Below the pieces are notes generated by a model that had not been told where the DNA came from, ran no database searches, and worked only from the letters and a program-made list of their open reading frames with translations. Positions 35,193 to 44,383 of a stretch of 64,000 bases of DNA are shown piece after piece. Made by a program: the position numbers and the translations under genes. The first letter of the stretch is position 1, and every line of letters starts with the position of its first letter. The stretch is taken from the NCBI GenBank assembly GCA_034505955.1, contig JAPDQK010000004.1, positions 62,001 to 126,000 on the forward strand, written 5' to 3'. The stretch is from Zhuqueibacter pondensis (lineage in GTDB: Bacteria; Zhuqueibacterota; Zhuqueibacteria; Zhuqueibacterales; Zhuqueibacteraceae).

Positions 35193-36161
35193 ATGAAAGC
35201 CATTCGAATTTATCAGCATGGTGGAGCCGAGGTACTCAAATATGAAGACGTTCCCGTGCCGACACCAGGTGCCAATGAGGCCCTGGTCAAAATAGCAACA
35301 ATCGGCGTGAACTTTCTCGACATTTATCAGCGCACCGGACTTTATCAAGTGACGCTGCCATTCACTCCGGGGAATGAAGCCGCAGGAGTTGTGGAGCGCG
35401 TGGGCGCCCAAGTCTCGGAAGTACAACCAGGCGACCGCGTGGCGTTTGCCGGCGCCCTTGGCGCTTATGCCGAGTACAGCGTTGTCCCGGCTTGGAAACT
35501 CGTCCCACTTTCCGGGACAATTTCTTTTGAATCTGCTGCTGCCGCCATGGTGCAAGGCATGACCGCGCATTATTTAACTCACACGACTTTCCCACTTGAA
35601 GCGGGTCATACTTGTCTGGTTCATGCTGCGGCAGGAGGCGTCGGTTTGCTGCTCATTCAAATCGCCAAGCGCCTCGGCGCGCGTGTCATTGGTACGGTTT
35701 CAACCGCAGAAAAAGCGCAACTCGCCAAAGAAGCCGGTGCGGATGAAGTTATACTTTATACCCAGCAGGATTTTGAAGCAGAAGTGAAGCGACTCACCAA
35801 CAAGCGAGGAGTGGAGGTGGTTTATGATTCGGTCGGCAAAACCACGTACGAAAAAAGTATGAATTGTCTTGCGCCCCGAGGTTATTTGGTACTGTTCGGC
35901 CAATCCAGCGGCGCTGTGCCGCCAATTGACCCTTTAGTGCTCAGTGCCAAAGGCTCGCTCTTTCTAACGAGGCCGGTGCTGGCGCATCATACTGCCACCC
36001 GCAAGGAATTGCTCTGGAGGGCCGGAGATCTGTTCAACTGGATCGCGAGCGGTGAGCTGAAGCTGCGCATCGATCACAAATTTCCGCTGGCTGAAGCCGC
36101 CGCAGCGCACAAGCTTTTGGAAAGCCGGCAGACGACAGGGAAGTTGCTCCTGCAGCCGTAA
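35193..36161 (+). CDS. qor: NADPH:quinone oxidoreductase (MDR, zinc-independent)
   Basis: 322 residues of the medium-chain dehydrogenase/reductase fold. The start has GAGG-type spacing (gaggccgagaag before the ATG). Landmarks are IGVNFLDIYQRTGLY, PFTPGNEAAGVVERVG, the nucleotide motif VHAAAGGVGLLLIQIAKRLG and GYLVLFGQSSGAVPPIDP. It lacks the zinc ligands of alcohol dehydrogenases, as Qor does. It reduces quinones with NADPH in the cytoplasm. It is the last gene of the 32433-36161 rightward run. Confidence 0.9.
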   Translation: MKAIRIYQHGGAEVLKYEDVPVPTPGANEALVKIATIGVNFLDIYQRTGLYQVTLPFTPGNEAAGVVERVGAQVSEVQPGDRVAFAGALGAYAEYSVVPAWKLVPLSGTISFESAAAAMVQGMTAHYLTHTTFPLEAGHTCLVHAAAGGVGLLLIQIAKRLGARVIGTVSTAEKAQLAKEAGADEVILYTQQDFEAEVKRLTNKRGVEVVYDSVGKTTYEKSMNCLAPRGYLVLFGQSSGAVPPIDPLVLSAKGSLFLTRPVLAHHTATRKELLWRAGDLFNWIASGELKLRIDHKFPLAEAAAAHKLLESRQTTGKLLLQP

Positions 36162-36229
36162 AAAACTACCGATGCCTCGCGGAGTACGAGCGCGCAATAT
36201 TGTCCGCGGCCTGCGTCTCGCTTCAGTGC

Positions 36230-38053
36230 TCAATGTGCATGCAACGCTCGGGGTTGAACGGTTTTAATCAGGCTGGAAACTTCGCTGTGAATTTCTTTTT
36301 TCTTGAGTGTCTCATCAGCACTCCAATGACACTTCGGGCCATCCCACATCGCCAGATCTTCTCCCATCCTGGAAAGCATGAGGACATTTTCGAGGTTTAA
36401 TGCTTTGCATATTCCAAGAATAATGATGCCGTCATAATAATTTTCGGTGATATCCACAAAAATATAACTTGCCGATTTCAGGGCATGGATCGTCGCTTGG
36501 GGTTCCCACAGCTTGGGCAAATCGCTTTTGGTCAAGACATCGATATCATGGCTTTTGAGAGCGGCGGCAATAAGTTCGCAGGTATCCACACTGGATTTCG
36601 ACGTTTTGATCAAGGCTTTGTCGTGCCTGGGTAATGAGGGCGCAGAGTTGTCAGATTGTTTGACGGCTCCATTTTGCAGTGACGTGCGAAAAATTTTTTC
36701 ACACAGGATTTTGTAAAAGAAATGGTCACTGGGATCACATGCCTCGACGTTGAAATTTTTCAAAAGCTCCGGCAACACGGCGAGGTCGAACCGCTTCCTG
36801 GAATTATTCCAAAGCAGATAAAATTCCTTTTTGAGTCCCAAGGCAAACCCGACCTCGAAGAGAACGCCCCTGGCAAGATTGGTGAGATCATGAATGACAT
36901 AATTCGTCTGCCTGATATGATCAAGAATGACTTCCGCAAAGCCCTTGCCTGCACCGCCGCCGGTGGGCAAGCTATACGGATCCCAAACCTGGCAGGCATA
37001 TCCTGCGGTTTTATGAAACTCCTTGCAAATCTTTCTGATCCGATCATTGAATTCCTGTTGCTTCGCGTCATCTTTATTAAAAGGTGTGGACAAATAAATA
37101 TTTTTGGATCCCTTCGACTTTTCTTCCCGGCTGGCGGAGCCATGGATGACATTGATCAAATGCGGTGGCACATTCGGATGCCGCGGCTCGTATTCCTTTG
37201 TCTCCCAGGTGACACTGACATCGAAAAAGCGATCCATCCAGTCCCCAAAAGGATTCATTTGAATTTCCACGATGCCGCCGTAGGGTCGATTTTCAAAATT
37301 TTGCGGATTCGCCAGTAACTTGACGCATTGTGCCGTTGCTATTCCGTGCACCCCGGCCGCGCAGACGGCAACGAAATTATCATCCTCGGCGTACGGATGT
37401 TTGGCGATCGAGACCAGGCCATAATCACGATTACCCTTCGGTGAGGCGCCGTGAATGGTTTCTTCAATCGGATCCCAGATGCCGGGCCGGTCGAATTCAT
37501 GCAAAAGTCCCTTATAACTCTTCAGCTCGGTGGCCGCAAACTCCTCGAAGAGCCATTGATATTTTTTTTCCAGATCATGCTTCTCAGTGTCCAGATGTCC
37601 GGTCCTGATGATCGCCTCTTCCAATGATGCGGTACCCATCAGCAATTGTTGATAAATTGCCAACCCTCTTTGATCAAACTTGATCTTGTCCAGAATCTTT
37701 AATTGTGCTTCGATTTTTGATTTGGTGTCTTCGGCGATATTGAACCGGAATAACATGTCGTCGTTGATGATGCGGGCGAGTAGGTTGACCGCCGGCGAGC
37801 CAATCACCAACAAATTCTTTCTCCCGAATCTTCTCTTGAGGGTTTCCTTGTCATACAAAACGAAATATTTGTCGGAGTAAATTTCCACCTGGCCGAGGTT
37901 CAAGTACTGAATGTAGGAAAGATCGGTCACACTGGAGGAATAGGCCAACAAATCCGCCTTACTTTGCGGCACCGCTTCTCTTCGATCTCCCGTGACGACT
38001 ACGATGGGATGAAACGCCTCGGGAAAATTAGTCAACGTCTTTTCTTTTTCCAT
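36230..38053 (-). CDS. Protein with two nucleoside-2-deoxyribosyltransferase/TIR-like domains
   Basis: 607 residues from the ATG at 38053, which has AAGGAG at nine bases. There is no signal peptide. Three parts are visible. Residues 1-250 are an alpha/beta domain with RKNLLVIGSPAVNLLARI (about 76) and DYGLVSIAKHP, NFVAVCAAGVHG (about 210-240). Residues 310-420 read KNIYLSTPFNKDDAKQQEF, then NYVIHDLTNLARGVLFEVGFAL, the pattern of nucleoside deoxyribosyltransferase-like and prokaryotic TIR-like/SLOG folds with a possible catalytic Glu. Residues 480-580 are a second copy without that Glu (YIFVDITENYYDGIIILGIC). Such enzymes consume NAD or nucleotides, often in defence. It is a single gene between a Qor gene and a repeat cluster, with no partner. 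Function is not assigned. Confidence 0.6.
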   Translation of the reverse strand: MEKEKTLTNFPEAFHPIVVVTGDRREAVPQSKADLLAYSSSVTDLSYIQYLNLGQVEIYSDKYFVLYDKETLKRRFGRKNLLVIGSPAVNLLARIINDDMLFRFNIAEDTKSKIEAQLKILDKIKFDQRGLAIYQQLLMGTASLEEAIIRTGHLDTEKHDLEKKYQWLFEEFAATELKSYKGLLHEFDRPGIWDPIEETIHGASPKGNRDYGLVSIAKHPYAEDDNFVAVCAAGVHGIATAQCVKLLANPQNFENRPYGGIVEIQMNPFGDWMDRFFDVSVTWETKEYEPRHPNVPPHLINVIHGSASREEKSKGSKNIYLSTPFNKDDAKQQEFNDRIRKICKEFHKTAGYACQVWDPYSLPTGGGAGKGFAEVILDHIRQTNYVIHDLTNLARGVLFEVGFALGLKKEFYLLWNNSRKRFDLAVLPELLKNFNVEACDPSDHFFYKILCEKIFRTSLQNGAVKQSDNSAPSLPRHDKALIKTSKSSVDTCELIAAALKSHDIDVLTKSDLPKLWEPQATIHALKSASYIFVDITENYYDGIIILGICKALNLENVLMLSRMGEDLAMWDGPKCHWSADETLKKKEIHSEVSSLIKTVQPRALHAH

Positions 38054-38152
38054 TGTCCCCACTCCTTGCATTGTTTGTCATTAATTTGCAAAATTGGGAA
38101 GCCACTGTCAAGTGAATTCTCGTCAAATTCGTATCACCTCAGTTATGGGTGG

Positions 38153-38222
38153 GTAGCGCAGACATCCCACGGACGCAGTCTTGTCTGCAGTCAGGCTGCG
38201 CCCGGAGGGATGACTGCGCTAC
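38153..38222. repeat. GTAGCGCAG palindromic repeat (copy 3, expanded)
   Basis: Starts GTAGCGCAGACATCCCACGG and ends GGGATGACTGCGCTAC. The outer arms match copies 1 and 2, but the loop is enlarged with GGACGCAGTC and GGCTGCGCCC, motifs repeated further on in the same cluster. Confidence 0.65.
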
Positions 38223-38415
38223 GTTTCCCCCTGTGAGTGAGCTAATCTTTACCCACATTTTGGATACTGGACACAGAGGGAGATCATAACATGCCACTCC
38301 TAAAGGAGCTTAATCGCTGCTTGAGGGTGGTTCTCTATAAACATACCACCCCCAACGCGGACAAGCCTACGGCCGTAGGCCGCAACCCCTACGGGCGTAG
38401 CCTACGGGCGCAGCC

Positions 38416-38483
38416 CAAAAGACAAAATGATTGACGACAAAATAATTTTAAAATCATTGTGTCGTCAATTATTTTGTCTTTTG
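38416..38483. repeat. 68-bp near-perfect inverted repeat
   Basis: CAAAAGACAAAATGATTGAC (38416-) plus GACA on one side is mirrored by TGTC and GTCAATTATTTTGTCTTTTG on the other, 23 of 24 positions pairing around an AT-rich 20-base centre. There is no reading frame. It may be a tiny MITE or a strong bidirectional terminator. Confidence 0.65.
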
Positions 38484-39003
38484 AAATTCCTGCGGGCGTA
38501 GCTCTACGAGCCGTAGGCCTACGGACGCAGTCTTTGCCAAAAAAGCAAAGAATCCATTGATAATGGCCTAACGAGGTTAAATTACGGCTTGATAAACCAT
38601 CCGGAGCGATTGAGCCGTCAAAAACCACGTAGTGGTGACATGTTTATAGCAAGCATGACCCTTACAAGCATCCCGGAACCCCGTTAGGGGTGACATGTGG
38701 GCACCAGCCTCCTGTATCCAGTAACGAAGTTATGGGACATGCTCAGGTGAGTGAGGCATTACTCAAATTCGAAAGGCCTCTGTGATTGGTGAATCATATA
38801 CCCCGCAGATCTTCACCAACAGAGCATTATTCTCATACTGCGGACGCAGTCTTCCAGAATGACATCTCGTTCAGTTACGGCTCGAACGACTACGCCCGTA
38901 GAGGTGAAGCAATTTCATTCACACCGCGGTTAATCGCAGTGCGAATGAAAAGCAATAGCTTTTTCAACCCTGCGGGCGCAGCCGCCTCTACGATTTTGCT
39001 GAT

Positions 39004-39094
39004 TTAACCCCGATAATTCACTCGGTGCGTAAATCGACGGCACTCTGCTCTCGGCGCAAGCCTGAAAATATGGCTCATGAATTATCGGGGTTAA
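39004..39094. mobile_element. MITE-like element with TTAACCCCGATAATTCA ends (copy 2)
   Basis: The 91-bp element has the same 17-base perfect terminal inverted repeats as copy 1 at 2505-2618. It also shares CGGTGCGTAAATCGAC and AAGCCTGAAAAT, but has a shorter, different middle. It starts 47 bases beyond the stop of the BNR-repeat gene. Confidence 0.75.
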
Positions 39095-39140
39095 TTGGAT
39101 AACCACAGCAAAATGCAGATAAGCCTCCCCAATACCAATC

Positions 39141-42100
39141 TCATTCCTTGCTCCACCTCGGCACCCTGCCCGGTGTCCACGGCGCGTTGATTTGTTCCAG
39201 TTTCTCTTCAAATTTGGCGAGATCGACTTCGATCAACACGCGCAGATTTTCCAGCACGCCGGCAAATTCATCCGCGGCGATTTGATAACCTTTTTGGAAA
39301 GTTTGCGTTGCCGCCGAAGTCGAAGCCCAATGTCCGCTGACAATATCCTGCACCCGCTCGACAATCGAAGGCGGTATGGGTTCATTATAGCGCTGAATCA
39401 AACGATCACCAGAAAGCTTGATTTGCAAATCCTTCAATCGCGCTTCAAGAGTTCGGACTTCCGCCAGCAATGCCGGATCGGCTTCGGGAGTATTGTGCAG
39501 CGCTTTCACGATGTGATCGAAACGTTTCTGTGTTTCCGAAGCGATTTGCACTGCCCCCAACACCGCGCGCTGCAATCGCGCAGTCTTGCGTTGAAACGCG
39601 AGCAAGCCTTTGCGATCTTCGGCAGGCAGCGAGGCGATTCCCAATGGCACGGTTTCAAATGTTTGCGGGGCGGCGAGTTGCGTCTCGACGCCATCCACGC
39701 GTTTGGATAACGTAACGGTATAATTTCCCGGCACCGCCATCGGACCAACCGGAGGATCGGCAAACGGATTCTCCGGCGGTGGTTCGAGACTGGTGGGATT
39801 TGCCGGTGGAAAACGCAGATCCCACACGGCACGCTGCATGCCGGCAGAGGTACCGCCATTCAAACGCCGCACGACATTGCCCTCGGCATCTTTGATCGTG
39901 AGAATGATTGCCGGTTTCTCTTCGCGCTCTTCGGCACGCAACTCCTCCCATTTGGGATACGGCGGCACACCGCCCTGCTCTTCTATTTTCTTCTCGTTCT
40001 CATGACGCTTTTGCCGGCGTGTTTTCAATTCCTCTTTGAGATAGTATGTGAACACCGCACCAAATGGCGGGTTCGGAGCGGTGAAATATGAATCGCCCAT
40101 AAAAGCTTTGCCGCGCAAACCCAGCGGCGCGCTCTCGATGTACATCCAGGTTTTCTTCACCGGAAAAAGGGTGGCTTCGCTTTCCAGCAACGCCGGCGTA
40201 ATTTGCCGCAACGGCGAATAGTCATCGAGAATGTAAAAGCCGCGGCCAAACGTCGCCACGGCCAGATCATTCTCGCGCTTTTGAATTGCCAAATCACGTA
40301 CCTGAATGACCGGCATGCCGCCTTTGAGTTGAATCCATTTTTTGCCGCCGTCAATCGTAAAGAATACGCCAAACTCGGTGCCGGCAAACAGAAGTTCCGG
40401 CTTCACGTGATCTTCGACCAGCGCATACACCGAGCCGCGCTCCGGCAGATTACCGGCGATCGACTCCCACGTTTTGCCGCGATCCTTGCTTTTCAAAAGA
40501 TATGGTTTGAAATCGCCATTCTTGTGATTGTCGAATGCTGCATAAACCGTGTTCACCTCGTGTTGTGAGGCTTCGAGACGACTGACGTAAGTCATCTCCG
40601 GTACACCGGGGAATTTGTCGTATTTTTGCCAGGTCGCGCCGCCATCGTTGGTAACTTGGATCAGTCCATCGTCAGTGCCGGCATAAATCAAACCTTCTTG
40701 CAAGGGTGATTCGCTGAGCGACACGATGTTGCCGAAAAACGAGGTCGAAGCATTTTTGGCAACAGCATCGATGCGCTGAATTTTGCCCATCACTTTGAGT
40801 TGATTGCGGTCAAGGCGGCGCGTGAGATCGGGACTGACGGGCCGCCAGGAATTGCCGCGATCGTCGCTGCGGAATATTTTGTTGGCGGCAAAATACAGGC
40901 GCGTGTGCGAATGTGGACTGATGAGCAACGGCGAGTCCCAGTTCCAGCGCAGTGCTTCTTCGCCCTTGCCCGGTTGCGGCTGGATGAAAATGCGCTCCCC
41001 ACTTTTCTTGTCGAAGCGCACCAACACGCCGTATTGAAGCTGTGAATAAACAATGTTCGGATCCTGCGGATCCACTTGCGTTTTGAAGCCGTCGCCGCCG
41101 AGTGTGACGAACCAATCGGCGTTGGTAATGCCGTGCACCGTGATCGTACGCGACGGGCCGCCAACCGAAAAATTGTCCTGCGTGCCACCGTAAATGTTAT
41201 AGAACGGAAAGGCATTGTCAACGCTGACGCGGTAAAATTGCGTCACCGGCAGATTCGCCTTGAAGTGCCAGGTCGCGCCGCGATCGAAACTCTCATACAC
41301 GCCGCCATCACAGCCGGCCAAAAGATAATTGGTATCGTTCGGATCGATCCACAAAGCGTGGTTGTCGACATGCTTGTATTTTTCGCCAACCTGCCGGAAT
41401 GTTTTGCCGCCATCCTCCGTCACTTGCATCCACACATCCATCGAGTACACCCGATCCACCTCTTTGGGATCACATACGATTTCCTGATAATATTGCGGGC
41501 TGCCACTCACGTATTTGCTGCGCTTTTCCCAATTTTCGCCGAGATCAACGGACCGGAAGAATCCGCTCGAATCGTTTGCCGCCTCGATGATGGCGTACAC
41601 AAAATTGGGATTCACGGGTGAGATGGCCAAACCGATGCGGCCCAATTCTTCGCTGGGCAAGCCATTTTTGATTTGTCGCCACGTGGCTCCGGCGTCGGTA
41701 GATTTGTAAATGCCCGACTCCGGACCGCCATCGATGAGCGTCCACACGTGCCGGCGGCGTTGATACGATGCGGCAATGAGCACATCCGGATTGCGCGGAT
41801 CATAGACGAGATCCGTGACGCCAGTTTTGTCGCTGACGTGCAGAATACGATTCCACGTTTGCCCGCCGTCGGTGGTTTTGTAAAGCCCGCGATCGCCGCC
41901 GTCATTCCACAACGGCCCCTGCGCGGCGACATACACGACATTCGAGTTGCGCGGATCGATGACGATCTTGGCGATGTGCTCGGAATTTTTTAGGCCCATG
42001 TTCTTCCACGTCTTGCCGCCATCGAGCGATTTGTAAATCCCATCGCCGTAAGAAACGCTGCGCTGGCTGTTATTCTCACCGGTTCCGACCCAAACCACCA

Positions 42101-42461
42101 GCGGATTGTTCGGATCAATCGTGACGCAGCCGATGGAATACGAACCTTGTTGATCAAACACTGGCTGCCAGGTCGTTCCGGAGTTTACTGTTTTCCACAC
42201 GCCGCCAGAAGCCGCGGCAACAAAATAGATGCTGCGCTGTTGGGGATGCACCGCGATGTCGCCGATTCGGCCGGAAGCAAAAGCCGGTCCAATCGCACGC
42301 AGCTTGAGGCCGTTGAACGTTTTGGCAGAAAGCGGGCCTTCGTCTTTGATTTCTGTAGTGGCCGTGGTTTTGGTTTGCAGCGCCGCAGTCTTGGCTTGCT
42401 GGGCGAAAGTGGAAGATAGCGTAAACGAGAGAAGAATGAGAACAAGCTTGAATGTTTTCAT
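39141..42461 (-). CDS. Exported sortilin/VPS10-like BNR-repeat beta-propeller protein
   Basis: 1,106 residues with GAGG before the ATG and a signal peptide (MKTFKLVLILLSFTLSSTFA). At least eight Asp-box turns of the form S-x-D-x-G-x-T-W are spread over residues 70-720 (KTVNSGTTWQP, KSLDGGKTWKN, KTTDGGQTWNR, KSTDAGATWRQ, ESFDRGATWHF, RSDDRGNSWRP, VTNDGGATWQK, KSKDRGKTWES), building one or two ten-bladed propellers like those of VPS10 and GH74/GH33-related proteins. The C-terminal 350 residues contain a beta-sandwich (GNVVRRLNGGTSAGMQRAVW) and a coiled-coil. No catalytic residues can be assigned. Common in FCB-group genomes as a secreted protein of unknown role. Confidence 0.85.
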   Translation of the reverse strand: MKTFKLVLILLSFTLSSTFAQQAKTAALQTKTTATTEIKDEGPLSAKTFNGLKLRAIGPAFASGRIGDIAVHPQQRSIYFVAAASGGVWKTVNSGTTWQPVFDQQGSYSIGCVTIDPNNPLVVWVGTGENNSQRSVSYGDGIYKSLDGGKTWKNMGLKNSEHIAKIVIDPRNSNVVYVAAQGPLWNDGGDRGLYKTTDGGQTWNRILHVSDKTGVTDLVYDPRNPDVLIAASYQRRRHVWTLIDGGPESGIYKSTDAGATWRQIKNGLPSEELGRIGLAISPVNPNFVYAIIEAANDSSGFFRSVDLGENWEKRSKYVSGSPQYYQEIVCDPKEVDRVYSMDVWMQVTEDGGKTFRQVGEKYKHVDNHALWIDPNDTNYLLAGCDGGVYESFDRGATWHFKANLPVTQFYRVSVDNAFPFYNIYGGTQDNFSVGGPSRTITVHGITNADWFVTLGGDGFKTQVDPQDPNIVYSQLQYGVLVRFDKKSGERIFIQPQPGKGEEALRWNWDSPLLISPHSHTRLYFAANKIFRSDDRGNSWRPVSPDLTRRLDRNQLKVMGKIQRIDAVAKNASTSFFGNIVSLSESPLQEGLIYAGTDDGLIQVTNDGGATWQKYDKFPGVPEMTYVSRLEASQHEVNTVYAAFDNHKNGDFKPYLLKSKDRGKTWESIAGNLPERGSVYALVEDHVKPELLFAGTEFGVFFTIDGGKKWIQLKGGMPVIQVRDLAIQKRENDLAVATFGRGFYILDDYSPLRQITPALLESEATLFPVKKTWMYIESAPLGLRGKAFMGDSYFTAPNPPFGAVFTYYLKEELKTRRQKRHENEKKIEEQGGVPPYPKWEELRAEEREEKPAIILTIKDAEGNVVRRLNGGTSAGMQRAVWDLRFPPANPTSLEPPPENPFADPPVGPMAVPGNYTVTLSKRVDGVETQLAAPQTFETVPLGIASLPAEDRKGLLAFQRKTARLQRAVLGAVQIASETQKRFDHIVKALHNTPEADPALLAEVRTLEARLKDLQIKLSGDRLIQRYNEPIPPSIVERVQDIVSGHWASTSAATQTFQKGYQIAADEFAGVLENLRVLIEVDLAKFEEKLEQINAPWTPGRVPRWSKE

Positions 42462-42490
42462 GATAATCCTCGCCTCCGAAAATTTTAACG

Positions 42491-43870
42491 TCAGGGTTTA
42501 AACAAGCTGAGCTTTGATTGCAACCAAGCTTTGCATGCCGAAATCCCGTAATTTGCATACAATAACCAGAACGGGAAAATGTACAACCGGAAACGCGCAT
42601 ATCCGTTCGGTCCGCCCAACAAAAGCAAATATAAAACCAGCGCCGATATACAGACAAAATACATTGGTTGATGTTTCCAAAAAGCATAGATCCCGGCAAA
42701 AGCAAAAGCATTGGCGAGGCTCAGAAGAAGCAGGTAAGACACCAGCACAACAACTGTCAAGGGATTTTTTTGCAGCAGCAGCTTAAAGGTTCCCCACAGG
42801 CCGATTTTGCCGATCGTATCGGTAAAGCCGATCTGTTGCGGATCTTCGGATGGAAATGTCTGATTAAACACCATCCGTCCCGGGTCGAACAAAGTGATGG
42901 CCATGCCGCGAACGATGGCCTTGGCATATAAGAATGGATGTTCCGCCAAAATTTTGCGCGCCAATTTCCCCGTGGCGCGATTCATATCAGCGTAAGACAA
43001 CTGGTCGAAGTCTGGGTAAAAGTGGTATAGCTCCCGTGTTATCATCGATTGTGCCTGTAGGTGTGTGGTTTTGTACAAATCCGCATACACAAATGCCCCG
43101 TGCGCGTACAATAAATTTTGGTTCTGAATCGATGTAAAGCTGAAGGTGTTATGTGTGAGTTTATTGCGAATCAGCCACGGGGAAATGGTCGCGATGAAAA
43201 CGAGCGCAAACACAATGCCGGCGCGATAATTCCTTGTGAATAAATACATGATCGGCATGATCACCAGAGGCAGGTAGAGCGTTATGGGCTTGATCAGCGC
43301 AGTTATGCCCATCAAAAGGGCGGCGATTATGCATGGCTTCAAAGTTTTATTTTCCAAAAAATCGAAGACCTGGAGAACGCTGACTATTAAAAGCGGCGTG
43401 AAAAGCGGTTCCGTAACAAGGTCTTTGGAGTATAAAATCCACGCCAGGTCAAGCGCGAAGAAAATCAATGTCAAAGGTTGCGGAGAGGCATCCAGGCGCA
43501 ATAGCAGTTTCTTGATGCCCCAATATGTCAACCCCACGCCGACAATATTCCACAACACGAGCGCCAGAAACGCCTCTGTTCCAAATAAAGCATAGTTCAG
43601 CATAATGAATGCCGGATAGCCTGGCGGACGCAGAAGGTCGCTGAATTTTCCCCCACTGGGATGGAGGTAAATGCCATGTTGTAAAAAATGAACGGCCAAG
43701 CCTTCATAATAAGCAGAATCGCCGTCCAGAAATTTATTTTTGTCAGGATACAGATAAACGATGAGAGCTATTCGCACCGCAATCATGAACACTAACAGCG
43801 CGACGTCAAAGCGACTGATTATATGAATTCGGCGTTGAGTCATCGAAAGGGATGGAATTCTCGTGTTCAT
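42491..43870 (-). CDS. GT39/ArnT-like membrane glycosyltransferase
   Basis: 459 residues with about eleven membrane segments. The first periplasmic loop has the PMT_2-type acidic motif (FLDGDSAYYEGLAVHFLQHG), and LRPPGYPAFIMLNYALFG is characteristic of this superfamily. These enzymes use polyprenyl-phosphate sugars to glycosylate lipid or protein on the outer side of the inner membrane. The ATG follows the TAA of the upstream M61 remnant with no gap. The acceptor is unknown. Confidence 0.75.
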   Translation of the reverse strand: MNTRIPSLSMTQRRIHIISRFDVALLVFMIAVRIALIVYLYPDKNKFLDGDSAYYEGLAVHFLQHGIYLHPSGGKFSDLLRPPGYPAFIMLNYALFGTEAFLALVLWNIVGVGLTYWGIKKLLLRLDASPQPLTLIFFALDLAWILYSKDLVTEPLFTPLLIVSVLQVFDFLENKTLKPCIIAALLMGITALIKPITLYLPLVIMPIMYLFTRNYRAGIVFALVFIATISPWLIRNKLTHNTFSFTSIQNQNLLYAHGAFVYADLYKTTHLQAQSMITRELYHFYPDFDQLSYADMNRATGKLARKILAEHPFLYAKAIVRGMAITLFDPGRMVFNQTFPSEDPQQIGFTDTIGKIGLWGTFKLLLQKNPLTVVVLVSYLLLLSLANAFAFAGIYAFWKHQPMYFVCISALVLYLLLLGGPNGYARFRLYIFPFWLLYANYGISACKAWLQSKLSLFKP

Positions 43871-44334
43871 TTACTTTGCACCATTCAACAACCCTTCCCT
43901 TATTTTCAACTGCAGCGACGCAGGATTATTCCTGGCGCTGAGTCTGGAGTTGAAATCTTCCCGCATCTCGAGCTTGACCGCAAACATCCAGTTTTCCTCA
44001 CCGCGTGCCACGTTCATTTGCAAAGTATCGCCAGGCGCTTTTGCGGCAACGATCGCAGCGAGATCGCGCTGGTTTCTGATGGGCGCGCCATCGACTTCTT
44101 TGAGTTGATCACGGCGCTGCAATCCGGCTTGCGCGGCCGGGCTGTTGTTGTCGGGCATCATCACCGAATTTTGCGGGCCGAAAAGACGCACGTTGCCAAT
44201 TGTCGCCGCTTGCTTTCACTCGACTTTCGTCTCAATACCGGCCCAAGCGAAATACTCCTGATATGGAAGTTGGGCAAATGCCGGAGTCGGCAAGAAAACG
44301 AAAAAACGAGATGGAACGTTGGCGTTTTTCTCAT
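43871..44334 (-). pseudogene. Remnant of an M61 glycyl-aminopeptidase (signal peptide plus PDZ end)
   Basis: From the ATG at 44334 the frame reads MRKTPTFHLVF and needs a one-base shift in a T-run to continue FVFLPTPAFAQLPYQEYFAW; it then meets a TGA after ETKVE. After that, the frame is open from KQAATIGNVRLFGPQNSV through a PDZ domain (SPAAQAGLQRRDQLKEVDGA, DLAAIVAAKAPGDTLQMNV) to NNPASLQLKIREGLLNGAK. The end is typical of M61 proteins. The whole catalytic region with the HExxH zinc site, about 400 residues, is missing. A shift, an internal stop and a large deletion show a dead gene. Confidence 0.7.
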
Positions 44335-44383
44335 CAGCTTTGGGGAGGTATTAAATGCTGCGCCAAATTTTTGGCCGAGCCAA

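Larger units (their letters stand above)
38072..39140. other. 1.07-kb gene-free repeat cluster
   Basis: No plausible reading frame. It contains the GTAGCGCAG palindrome (38153-38222), a GGGTGGT/ACCACCC hairpin (38321-38348), several CTACGGGCGTAG-type arms (38368-38525), a 24-base inverted repeat (38416-38483), two small hairpins each followed by TGACATG (38623-38642; 38680-38697) and copy 2 of the MITE-like element (39004-39094). Successive elements appear to have inserted into one another. Confidence 0.7.

Noticed and set aside
38416..38483. 68-bp palindrome considered as an intrinsic terminator for the 36230-38053 gene
   Set aside because: It is upstream of that gene's start, so it cannot end its transcript. 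A mobile palindrome is more likely.
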